A stretch of DNA of 64,000 nt from positions 2,755,665 through 2,819,664 of the forward strand of contig NZ_CP058952.1 in the NCBI RefSeq assembly GCF_013423785.1, written 5' to 3'. Positions 34,587-42,240 of the stretch are shown here, one piece after another. Made by a program: the position numbers and the translations under genes. The notes beneath the pieces were generated by a model. The model was not told the DNA's origin and did no database searches. It was given only the letters and a program-made list of their open reading frames with translations. This DNA is from Chitinibacter fontanus (GTDB lineage: Bacteria > Pseudomonadota > Gammaproteobacteria > Burkholderiales > Chitinibacteraceae). Each line of letters opens with the position of its first letter. The first letter of the stretch is position 1.

Positions 34587-35738
34587 ATGTCTCAACACGT
34601 TATTGCCCCACCACAATCTGGTATTAGCCCACTGAGCTGGTACCGTTCATTAGCCACTCAGACGGGGTTTATTGAGGACCAATCGCAAGCTGCGGCGATT
34701 GAAAAACTCGAAAGCTTGTGGCAAGCACTGGTGGTGTTCAAGCAAAAGCGCAATCGCTTGTTTGGCAAAACTTTACTGCCGACACCAGATTTACCACGCG
34801 GCTTGTATTTCTGGGGCGGCGTAGGGCGTGGCAAGAGTTTTTTGATGGATGCGTTTTACGCTGGCTTGCCATACAAACGCAAAAAACGCCTGCATTTTCA
34901 CCACTTTATGCAGGAAGTGCATCGCGAGCTGCGCGCGCAGCAAGGCAGTGATGACCCGCTGGCTAAAGTGGCCGATAAATGGGCCAAAGCCGTGCGTGTG
35001 CTGTGTTTTGACGAGTTTCATGTTTCCGACATTGCTGATGCGATGATTCTGGGCCGGCTGATGGAGCAGCTATTTAACCGCGGCGTGGTGTTGGTAACGA
35101 CATCCAACTATGCGCCCGATGGCCTGTACCCCAACGGCTTGCAGCGCGCTAACTTTCTACCAACGATTGAGCTACTCAAAGCCAAACTCGACGTACTGAA
35201 CGTCGACGGTGGGCAAGATTTCCGCCTGCGCACGCTCACCGCCGCGCGTACCTATTTGCAACCGCAATCGGCCGAGACCGAGCGCGAAATGGCCGAGCTG
35301 TTTGCCAAAATGAGCACTGGTCATGATCAGGATTCACACGTCACCATCGAAGGGCGCAAAGTCAAAGCGCGCCGCCGTGCCGGTGGCGCGATCTGGTTCG
35401 ACTTTGCCGTGCTGTGTGGCGATGGCCGTGGTCAGGCCGATTATCTGGCCTTGGCGCAGGAATATCACACCATGTTTTTATCGGGCCTGCCTAAGCTCAA
35501 ACCCGAGCAAAGTAATTTGGCGCGCCGCTTCACGTGGCTGGTCGACGTGTTTTACGACCACCGCGTTAAGCTGATCATCGCGGCTGATGTGCCTGTGGAA
35601 GAGGTTTACGTGGAAGGCCTGCAAGCGAGCGAATTTTTCCGCACCGCCAGCCGCATGACCGAAATGCAATCGAAAGAATACCTCGCGCTGGCGCACCAAA
35701 GCGTCGAGCAGGCGCAGGCTGGGGTGATTGAGACTTAG
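34587..35738 (+). CDS. zapE: Cell division ATPase ZapE (AFG1 family)
   Basis: A 383-aa AAA-like P-loop ATPase that binds FtsZ and affects Z-ring stability in E. coli. Walker A is GGVGRGKSFLMD, Walker B is VLCFDEFHVSDIADA, and sensor-like TTSNYAPDGLYPNGLQR follows, all diagnostic. Length is normal. The next small gene begins 4 bp past the stop, so an operon is possible. Confidence 0.95.
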   Translation: MSQHVIAPPQSGISPLSWYRSLATQTGFIEDQSQAAAIEKLESLWQALVVFKQKRNRLFGKTLLPTPDLPRGLYFWGGVGRGKSFLMDAFYAGLPYKRKKRLHFHHFMQEVHRELRAQQGSDDPLAKVADKWAKAVRVLCFDEFHVSDIADAMILGRLMEQLFNRGVVLVTTSNYAPDGLYPNGLQRANFLPTIELLKAKLDVLNVDGGQDFRLRTLTAARTYLQPQSAETEREMAELFAKMSTGHDQDSHVTIEGRKVKARRRAGGAIWFDFAVLCGDGRGQADYLALAQEYHTMFLSGLPKLKPEQSNLARRFTWLVDVFYDHRVKLIIAADVPVEEVYVEGLQASEFFRTASRMTEMQSKEYLALAHQSVEQAQAGVIET

Positions 35739-35742
35739 CAAG

Positions 35743-36282
35743 ATGTATCACTTTGCGCTGGCAATCCTCCTGCTTTTAAGTTCAATGGCACAAGCTATGC
35801 CTTGTGCATCTATTGAAGCTTGTGTTCAGTTAGTGGCAAAAAACTATGTACCAAAAGCCAATGTGCCGAAACGCCTTAGAGCGTGCGAAGTGACTACCTC
35901 GCCTGCCTTAGCAGTGGCAGAGCGACAAGAGTACTGGATTGTTTTTTCAACCATCGCTGCTTGTGGCGGCGGATCCAATTTGGCGACTGAAATGTTGCTA
36001 TTGAAGTCACAGCAAAATCACTTTGATTTGTTGAGCCATATTGCGGTCGGTGGAAAATGGTTGCAGATTGATGACAGCATAGTCATGTTTGTTGAGCCAG
36101 ATTGGTTCTACGTCCGGCTCGTTGCTTGGCCTCAGTGGGCGGATGCAGCAACGGCTAAGCAAGAAAACCACTACTTTATGCGATACGCTTTGATCAATGG
36201 CCAATTGCAGCAGCTTGATCAAAACATTTATCAGCAAGATGGCGGGCAGTTCAAACTGGTCACTGAATACCTTGCGCCATAA
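35743..36282 (+). CDS. Exported hypothetical protein (179 aa)
   Basis: A signal peptide (MYHFALAILLLLSSMAQA) precedes a soluble domain with Cys pairs (MPCASIEACVQL and RACEV, then AACGGGSN) that may form disulfides. I do not recognise the family. The ATG at 35743 begins the signal peptide immediately after zapE; the TTG at 35728 inside zapE is less likely. The ribosome site is weak, which fits translational coupling. Confidence 0.65.
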   Translation: MYHFALAILLLLSSMAQAMPCASIEACVQLVAKNYVPKANVPKRLRACEVTTSPALAVAERQEYWIVFSTIAACGGGSNLATEMLLLKSQQNHFDLLSHIAVGGKWLQIDDSIVMFVEPDWFYVRLVAWPQWADAATAKQENHYFMRYALINGQLQQLDQNIYQQDGGQFKLVTEYLAP

Positions 36283-36352
36283 ACGCAGCTGATCTCTGTC
36301 GCAACTTACTTTGTGTTAAGGTTTTGCTTTCACATACAATCAGAGCAAAACC

Positions 36353-36658
36353 ATGGCCAAAGGATATTGGATCGTCCGCCTCGACATAAGTAATCTCGAA
36401 CCCTTTCAAGCCTACGTCGCCGCCAATGGCGCAGCGCTCGCGCAATACGGTGCCAAGTATCTGGCTAGAGCTGGCCAATATCAGTGCGTAGAGGGCAATA
36501 CCCGCTCACGCAATACCATTGTCGAATTCCCAACTTACCAAGCCGCACTCGATTGTTACCATTCCGTACCGTATCAAAACGCCAAAGCCCTGCGCGACGG
36601 CGCGTGCGAGATTGATTTGGTGATTGTGGAGGGGTACGAGGGGGTACAGCCGGGGTGA
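36353..36658 (+). CDS. DUF1330 family protein
   Basis: A 101-aa dimeric ferredoxin-fold protein of the DUF1330 family: MAKGYWIVRLDISN, FQAYVAANGAALAQYGAKYL, then VEFPTYQAALDCYHS and CEIDLVIVEGY. Function in bacteria is unknown, although such dimeric alpha-beta barrels often act on small hydrophobic substrates. It stands alone between two accessory genes. Confidence 0.9.
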   Translation: MAKGYWIVRLDISNLEPFQAYVAANGAALAQYGAKYLARAGQYQCVEGNTRSRNTIVEFPTYQAALDCYHSVPYQNAKALRDGACEIDLVIVEGYEGVQPG

Positions 36659-36762
36659 GTGTGGCAGCAATCGCTCTAACGCAAACATAAGTAATGTTGC
36701 TGATTATTTCGTACCTGATTCTGTGGATTGGAATTACTAGTGATAAATGAGAGGAACTTAAA

Positions 36763-37275
36763 TTGATTCAACGGTCATTTCCACAAATTTTGCGAGATCT
36801 TCACAAGCTTGAATTCGATTATGCGGATGGTGAAGGAATCGATTTTGAGCCATATGATGATTTTCTAAGTGTGGCTGAAACCGAGAGCTGGTTTCGTGCA
36901 TGGACTGGAAGTCCAGATGCATCTGGCGCTGAATTTCTGATTTTTGGCCAAGATGGTACGGGTGGGCTTGCTGCAATTTGGCATATACGGGACAACGAAG
37001 ACCTACTCTCTCAACCCATTGTATTTTTTGGCTCAGAGGGTGAAATGGGTGTTGTAGCGCAAAATTTCTCTGATTATCTTTGGGTTCTTGCAAGTGGACA
37101 TGGCCCACTTGAAGCGATTGCTTATCCTGATGACGCTCGCTCAGAGAATCCAGATTTCAAAGCGTTTGCTGAAAGATTTGCCAGTACACCACCGAAAAGG
37201 CTCAGCAATATTGTTGAAGTAGCGAAAGCAGAGTTTTCTTTTTTTGAAAAGGGCATCGAGTCATTATGCCGTTAG
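36763..37275 (+). CDS. SMI1/KNR4 (SUKH) family protein
   Basis: A 170-aa protein with the SUKH pattern: EFLIFGQDGTGGLAAIWHI, DLLSQPIVFFGSEGE, then VVAQNFSDYLWVLA. SUKH proteins are frequent immunity proteins to nuclease toxins of contact-dependent and other polymorphic toxin systems. No toxin gene is next to it, so it may be an orphan immunity gene. The TTG start at 36763 follows GAGGAA, and no ATG fits. The gene is richer in A+T than its neighbours, hinting at acquisition. Confidence 0.82.
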   Translation: MIQRSFPQILRDLHKLEFDYADGEGIDFEPYDDFLSVAETESWFRAWTGSPDASGAEFLIFGQDGTGGLAAIWHIRDNEDLLSQPIVFFGSEGEMGVVAQNFSDYLWVLASGHGPLEAIAYPDDARSENPDFKAFAERFASTPPKRLSNIVEVAKAEFSFFEKGIESLCR

Positions 37276-37313
37276 CAAGGCATAGGAAGCGGTTCGCTTT
37301 GGATTCTGAATCA

Positions 37314-37901
37314 ATGATTAGAGTCGCAACTGACGATGACTTGGCCGACGTACTGCGCTTGTACCAAGAGCTGCGCCCGCATGACCCCACGCTGCCCGAA
37401 GATTTGGCAATCGAACGTTGGGCGCAGATCATTGCTGATCCAAACACGCAGATTGTCGTGGCCGAGATCGATGGCGTGCTGGCTGCGACGTGTGCTTTGA
37501 GTATTAATCGCAGCATCGCCAATGGCGCTAGACCGTTTGGCATCATCGAGCATGTGATCACCGCCAGCGCCTATCGCCGTCGTGGCCTGAGCCGCCAAGT
37601 GCTGGAGTTTGCGCTCTCCTTGGCGTGGCAGAAGGATTGCTACAAAGTGATGCTGCTGTCGGGCGAGCAGCTGACCGCCGCGCATTCGGTGTACGAGTCG
37701 GTCGGGTTTAAAAGCGGCGTTGAAAAAGGCTTTGTGATTAAGCCGCCGCCAGTGGCATTGTCTGCCCACCATCGCTTGCTGCCCACGTCGGTAGGCACGA
37801 ACTTTGCTGATTTTAGCGATCTGATTACCCCTCGCGGAGCGACCCATGCGCATTATCATCGACGATCTTTCTCATCCCAAAGTCGCAGACTTACTCAATG
37901 A
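37314..37901 (+). CDS. GNAT acetyltransferase with unusual C-terminal tail
   Basis: A 195-aa GNAT. The acetyl-CoA site is in HVITASAYRRRGLSRQVLEF, followed by CYKVMLLSGE and AAHSVYESVGF, standard up to about residue 140. The remaining 50 residues do not resemble a GNAT, and the last 18 codons overlap the start of the next gene in another frame. A lost stop or a small frameshift near 37740 is possible. ATG 37314 gives the usual MIRVATDDDL start; ATG 37266 overlapping the SUKH stop is the alternative. Confidence 0.78.
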   Translation: MIRVATDDDLADVLRLYQELRPHDPTLPEDLAIERWAQIIADPNTQIVVAEIDGVLAATCALSINRSIANGARPFGIIEHVITASAYRRRGLSRQVLEFALSLAWQKDCYKVMLLSGEQLTAAHSVYESVGFKSGVEKGFVIKPPPVALSAHHRLLPTSVGTNFADFSDLITPRGATHAHYHRRSFSSQSRRLTQ

Positions 37902-38319
37902 ACACTTGGCGGGGATGTACGCTAGCTCGCCAGCCGAGTGCGTGTTTGCACTCGATTTAACTGCGCTGAAAGCGCCGGGAATTACTTTTTTAACAGCGTG
38001 GGACGGCGACGAGCTGCTCGCTTGTGGTGCATTCAAGCAGCTCGATGCCCAACATGCGGAAATTAAATCGATGCGTACCGCGCAGGGCTACCTGCGGCGC
38101 GGTGCGGCTGGGGCGATTTTGCGCGAGATCGAACGCCAAGCGCGCGAGCGGGGTATTGCGCGGATCAGTCTGGAAACGGGCACGACGCCCGATTTTATTC
38201 CCGCGCATCAGTTATATCGGCGCCACGGCTATGCCGAATGCGGCCCGTTTGCTGATTATCGCGAAAATGAATTTAGCTTGTTTATGTGCAAGCGCCTCGA
38301 TGTGGCAAATTCTGTTTAG
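37846..38319 (+). CDS. GNAT acetyltransferase
   Basis: A 157-aa GNAT resembling the YsnE/PhnO-like branch. Motifs: CGAFKQLDAQHAEIKSMRT, YLRRGAAGAILREIE (acetyl-CoA loop), RISLETGTTPDF and YRRHGYAECGPFADY. The substrate is unknown. GCGGAG before the ATG at 37846 supports the start inside the tail of the preceding gene. Confidence 0.9.
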   Translation: MRIIIDDLSHPKVADLLNEHLAGMYASSPAECVFALDLTALKAPGITFLTAWDGDELLACGAFKQLDAQHAEIKSMRTAQGYLRRGAAGAILREIERQARERGIARISLETGTTPDFIPAHQLYRRHGYAECGPFADYRENEFSLFMCKRLDVANSV

Positions 38320-38499
38320 TGCAAAGATTGGGTGAATTTGATCTAGATGCAAAGCGCTGCAATCAGCAACGGCAGGTTAGAGCACGCAGTGTATGATGGC
38401 TGTTGTCTCATCTGGGCATCATTTGCCGTTTGATGGGATCTGTTTTACCAGAGCCGGCTCGCATTCAAACAGACCGGCCATAACAACAATAGGGATTTT

Positions 38500-39720
38500 A
38501 TGAGCAAGCTTGCAGATTCTTCCTCTTCTACACTTTCTGGTCCAGCCTTGGCGCTGCTGTGGTTTGGTGCTGCGGTTTCGCTGGCCGAAATTTTAACCGG
38601 TTCTTTTATTGCACCCTTGGGGTTTGAGCAGGGCGTGCTGGCGATTGTATTGGGGCACTTGATCGGGGGCGTGCTGTTTTGGTTAGCTGGCTACATCGGC
38701 GCCCAAACCGGTAAATCGGCCATGGAAACAGTCAAGCGCTCATTCGGGCAGCGCGGCAGTATGTTGTTTTCGCTGGCGAATGTGGTGCAACTGGTTGGCT
38801 GGACGGCCATTATGGTGGCTTCAGGAGCGGCTGCCGCACAATTTTTGGTGCCGCAACTGGGCACTGCTGCGTGGGCGTTGATTATTGGTGTCTTGATAGC
38901 ACTGTGGATTGTATTAGAGCTTAAAAATATGTCGCGCTTGCAGTCAGTAACTGCGGTGCTGCTGTTTTTATTGACTATTGTGCTGAGCTTTGTCGTATTC
39001 AACGCGCAAGCGGTGCATTTGCCGCCCAACGCCGGGCAGACTCTGGCATTTGGTGCCGCCGTTGAGCTGGCGGTAGCAATGCCATTGTCGTGGCTGCCGC
39101 TGGTGAGCGATTACACCCGTTCGGCTAAGCGTGCAGGCTGGGGGACGACTTGGGCTACCGTGGCGTATTTTATTGGCAGTTGCTGGATGTTCATTATCGG
39201 CTTGGGTGCTACGCTGTATGCTGGCTCAGGTGATATTGCGGCGATTATGTCGGCGGCGGGTTTAGGCGTTGCGGCAATTTTGATTGTGGTGTTTTCTACG
39301 GTAACCACCACCTTTATGGATGCTGCCTCGGCGGGTATTTCGGCTGCCAGTATTAATCCAAAATTGAACGAGCGCTGGGCTGGCATCGTGGCCGTAGTCT
39401 TGGGCACTGCGCTGGCTATTTTTGCCCCAGTGAATAATTTTGAAGCTTTTCTGTATCTAATTGGCTCGGTGTTCGCTCCGATGATTGCCATTATGTGTGC
39501 CGATTACTTCTTGCTGAAAACAGATGTTACCAGCCAAGCCGTTTGTTGGCGCAATTTGGCTTTGTGGTGCGCTGGTTTTGCCTTGTACCGCTATTCGATG
39601 ACTTGGGATTTTGTATTGGGTAACACTCTGCCAGTTATGCTTATTGTGGCGGCAAGTAGCTTTGCTATTGGCATCGTTTCGCGCAAATTTCGGCCAGCAG
39701 CGCAGGCCGAGGCCGCCTAG
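38500..39720 (+). CDS. cytX: CytX-like nucleobase:cation symporter (putative hydroxymethylpyrimidine transporter)
   Basis: A 406-aa NCS1 transporter with about twelve helices. GPALALLWFGAAVSLAEILT and GSFIAPLGFEQG near the start and PLSWLPLVSDYTR in the middle are typical of CytX proteins, proposed to import the thiamine pyrimidine precursor. CytX genes often follow a TPP riboswitch, but I see no CTGAGA-type thi-box in the 180 bp upstream, so substrate is less certain. AGGGAT precedes the ATG. Confidence 0.8.
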   Translation: MSKLADSSSSTLSGPALALLWFGAAVSLAEILTGSFIAPLGFEQGVLAIVLGHLIGGVLFWLAGYIGAQTGKSAMETVKRSFGQRGSMLFSLANVVQLVGWTAIMVASGAAAAQFLVPQLGTAAWALIIGVLIALWIVLELKNMSRLQSVTAVLLFLLTIVLSFVVFNAQAVHLPPNAGQTLAFGAAVELAVAMPLSWLPLVSDYTRSAKRAGWGTTWATVAYFIGSCWMFIIGLGATLYAGSGDIAAIMSAAGLGVAAILIVVFSTVTTTFMDAASAGISAASINPKLNERWAGIVAVVLGTALAIFAPVNNFEAFLYLIGSVFAPMIAIMCADYFLLKTDVTSQAVCWRNLALWCAGFALYRYSMTWDFVLGNTLPVMLIVAASSFAIGIVSRKFRPAAQAEAA

Positions 39721-39785
39721 ATGGGTTTGTCAATCAACGGTTGATTGATTCGCGCAGCTTGAATCTGAAACTTTGAATCTGAAAC

Positions 39786-39807
39786 GGGGGGCTTAGCCCC
39801 CTTTTTC
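39786..39807 (+). terminator. Intrinsic terminator after the cytX-like gene
   Basis: GGGGGC/GCCCCC stem with a TTA loop and a TTTTT run. Just before it TTTGAATCTGAAAC is repeated in tandem (39757-39785), the first copy with one mismatch. Confidence 0.85.
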
Positions 39808-39918
39808 ATTGGCTGTATTTTCAATCGTGTACTGGGCTGCGGGGAGTTGGCAACTTGCATCTGCAGGGCAATCCGCTGATGATGTTGTATTGGCTTTAAC
39901 TTATCTTCGCGAGGAAAT

Positions 39919-40878
39919 ATGCAGGCTATTGTGACGCTTAATCAACAGCTGGTGCTGGCTGAGCAACCCAAACCGCAGGTGGGTCCGGGGCAATTACTAG
40001 TTAAAGTGGCCGCCGCCGGGGTGAATCGAGCTGATCTGGTGCAGGCGCAGGGCAAATATCCGCCGCCGCCGGGTGAATCAGCAATTTTGGGTCTGGAAAT
40101 TGCCGGCGAGATCGTGGCAGTCGGCGCTGCCGTCGAGCAGTTTCAGATTGGTGACCGAGTCTTTGGCTTGGTTGCGGGTGGTGCATACGCTGAGTATTGC
40201 CTGCTGGATCAACATTTATGCTGGTTACAGCCAGATACCCTGAGTAGTGAAGCTGCCGCAAGTTTACCGGAAGCCTGGCTAACGGCGTGGCTGAATTTAA
40301 TCGAGCTAGGGCAATTAAAGGCTGGGCAGCGAGTGCTGATTCACGCCGGTGCCAGCGGCGTTGGTGCTGCTGCTATTCAATTGGCTAAATCACGCGGCGC
40401 TTGGGTTGCTGTGACGACCAGCTCCAGTGAAAAACAGGAATTTTGCCGTGCGCTAGGCGCAGATTTAGTCATCGATTATCGCCAGCAAGATTTTGCTACT
40501 GAAGTAAAAGCAGCAGGCGGCGCCGACCTGATTCTGGACACCATCGGTGCAAGTTATCTGGCTGGCAATCAGCGCTGCCTTAATCTGGACGGCACGATGA
40601 TTGTGATTGGCTTGCTGGGCGGGCTGGAAGCCACGCTGAATTTAGGCGTGTTGCTGATGAAGCGTCAACGTGTACTGGGCTCGACACTACGCAGCTTGCC
40701 GTTAGCTCGTAAAGCCGAATTGGCGCGCGCAGTGGCTCAGTATGTATTGCCAAGTTTGGTGAACGGCGAGTTTAAAGTGACGCTAGACCGCAGCTTCCCT
40801 TTGGCGCAAGCGCAGGAAGCGCACGAATATCTGGCGCAGAATCGTAATTTGGGCAAAGTGGTGTTGTTTTGTCAGTGA
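39919..40878 (+). CDS. NAD(P)H-quinone oxidoreductase, PIG3/zeta-crystallin type
   Basis: A 319-aa zinc-less medium-chain reductase. VNRADLVQAQGKYPPPPGES and ILGLEIAGEIVAVG are the PIG3 hallmarks. The dinucleotide fold is HAGASGVGAAAIQLAKS, and VIDYRQQDF and DTIGASYLAG follow. No catalytic zinc ligands are seen. It would reduce quinones with NADPH. Single gene with a terminator after it. Confidence 0.92.
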   Translation: MQAIVTLNQQLVLAEQPKPQVGPGQLLVKVAAAGVNRADLVQAQGKYPPPPGESAILGLEIAGEIVAVGAAVEQFQIGDRVFGLVAGGAYAEYCLLDQHLCWLQPDTLSSEAAASLPEAWLTAWLNLIELGQLKAGQRVLIHAGASGVGAAAIQLAKSRGAWVAVTTSSSEKQEFCRALGADLVIDYRQQDFATEVKAAGGADLILDTIGASYLAGNQRCLNLDGTMIVIGLLGGLEATLNLGVLLMKRQRVLGSTLRSLPLARKAELARAVAQYVLPSLVNGEFKVTLDRSFPLAQAQEAHEYLAQNRNLGKVVLFCQ

Positions 40879-40890
40879 AATGAGTTCAAT

Positions 40891-40921
40891 AAAAAAGCCA
40901 TGCGTATGCATGGCTTTTTTT
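40891..40921. terminator. Terminator between convergent genes
   Basis: A 13-bp AAAAAAGCCATGC/GCATGGCTTTTTT stem with a 4-nt loop; symmetrical, serves both sides. Confidence 0.93.
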
Positions 40922-40933
40922 ATGTGCTTTTAC

Positions 40934-41131
40934 TTAGCGCGTGGCATTTTTGCGCAAAGCAGCAATTTGCCGCTCGAATAAACCACGGCGAATCAGTTCA
41001 AGCTGCATAATGCTCTGCAAACGGCGAGCGGTTTGATACAAATAACTACGGGGTTGAGCTTGTTGCATCACTTGCGTGGTTTGTTCCTCGATCGTGATCA
41101 ACTCAAGTGGCTCTAGCGATTTTGGATTCAT
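40934..41131 (-). CDS. Small protein of 65 aa behind a Fur box (unknown)
   Basis: A 65-codon ORF with CTGGAG upstream of its ATG. The product begins MNPKSLEPLELITIEEQTTQ and is helical and charged, with RRLQSIMQLELIRRGLFERQ in the second half. It lacks Cys, signal peptide and membrane span. I do not recognise the family. A Fur-box-like site centred about 50 bp upstream and a terminator directly after the stop support it as a real, iron-regulated gene. Confidence 0.65.
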   Translation of the reverse strand: MNPKSLEPLELITIEEQTTQVMQQAQPRSYLYQTARRLQSIMQLELIRRGLFERQIAALRKNATR

Positions 41132-41172
41132 CTTGCACTCCAGCTTTGTTTACTTCACGCTGAATTATATGC

Positions 41173-41191
41173 AGATTTAATAATCATTATC
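41173..41191. promoter_or_regulatory. Fur-box-like site
   Basis: AGATTTAATAATCATTATC matches 13 of 19 positions of the Fur consensus; the core AATAATCATTATCAT is nearly ideal. It lies 42 bp upstream of the 65-aa gene (minus strand) and 137 bp before the DinB-family gene (plus strand), so it could regulate either. Confidence 0.7.
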
Positions 41192-41327
41192 ATGTAAGCT
41201 GATGTGCGGTGTTTGAGTGGCTAATAGTTTGATTTAATTAGGAAAGTGGTATTTTTGTGTATCACTTTATCGCTGTGGTTTAGCACCAAAACTGACAAAT
41301 CCAGCGCAAAAAGATGGAGGGAATGCA

Positions 41328-41834
41328 ATGTTTCAAGGCTCTATGCCGCAGCTGATGGCGGCTTACAATCAGTGGCAAAATCAGCAAGTTTATGCGGCCG
41401 CAGCACAACTGAGTGCAGAGCAGTTGCAAGCTGAACGGGGGGCTTTTTTTGGCTCGATTCAGCGCACCTTAGACCATATTTTGTGGGGGGATTTAATTTG
41501 GTTATCTCGATTTACTGGCGAGAAATTAGTGAGCTCACCTGCAAGTGAGCCATTATTTACTGATTTTGCCCAGTTGCATGAGGCCAGAATCGCCATGGAT
41601 CAGCGGATATTGCACTGGGCAGATGGGCTAACTTTTGAATGGTTGCAAGAGCCGATTACATGGACAAGCCAAATGTATGGTTTTACCCAAACGATTCCAC
41701 GCTGGGTACAGGTACAGCATTTGTTTAATCATCAAACGCACCACCGTGGTCAGGTAGGCACGTTGCTGAAACAATTGGGGGTGGATGTTGGCATTACGGA
41801 TATACCCATGTTGCCGATGCTCAACGAAGTTTGA
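41328..41834 (+). CDS. DinB family protein
   Basis: A 168-aa four-helix DinB/DUF664-type protein, a fold shared with bacillithiol and mycothiol transferases. Putative metal His residues are in LDHILWGDLIW and in the late HQTHHRGQVGTLL. MAAYNQWQNQQVY opens the first helix, as is typical. Catalytic role is unknown; such proteins often act on thiol adducts. AGGGA precedes the ATG. Confidence 0.9.
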   Translation: MFQGSMPQLMAAYNQWQNQQVYAAAAQLSAEQLQAERGAFFGSIQRTLDHILWGDLIWLSRFTGEKLVSSPASEPLFTDFAQLHEARIAMDQRILHWADGLTFEWLQEPITWTSQMYGFTQTIPRWVQVQHLFNHQTHHRGQVGTLLKQLGVDVGITDIPMLPMLNEV

Positions 41835-42078
41835 TGCTTGTGCTCGCATGTCGTGATAGTGCCAATTCCTTAATTTAATGCTTTCATTATGCTGTCTATT
41901 TGCTCGGCAGCAGTGCTTGCTGGAGTATGCTATCGAGTCGTCGTTAAAGCCTAGTTGGCTGGTATTGGCGTAAAAATGTGCAGCAACCAATTATGCATTT
42001 TGGGTGCTGTGTTCTAGGGGCGCTTACCGCAAAACAGACCCGAGGCTAATACCACTCTGCTGGTGCTGTGCAATAAAT

Positions 42079-42107
42079 TTGACATCCTTTTTTGATCTCG
42101 GAATGAT
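42079..42107 (+). promoter_or_regulatory. Candidate promoter before the chitin-binding hydrolase gene
   Basis: A perfect TTGACA (42079-42084) is 17 bp from AATGAT (42102-42107), a weak -10. A stem AGATAAAA...TTTTATCT lies at about 42130-42150. The rest of the 406-bp gap 41835-42240 shows no ORF or known RNA. Confidence 0.45.
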
Positions 42108-42240
42108 GGTTTTACATGTTTGATTTTTATAGATAAAACGGGTTTTTATCTTGGCTTTAAATCTAGCATGTAGCGCAATTTGAAAGCCAGTCGTCAGCTG
42201 ATTGGCCAGCAAACTAAAACCAATAATTCAAGGATGAGAC

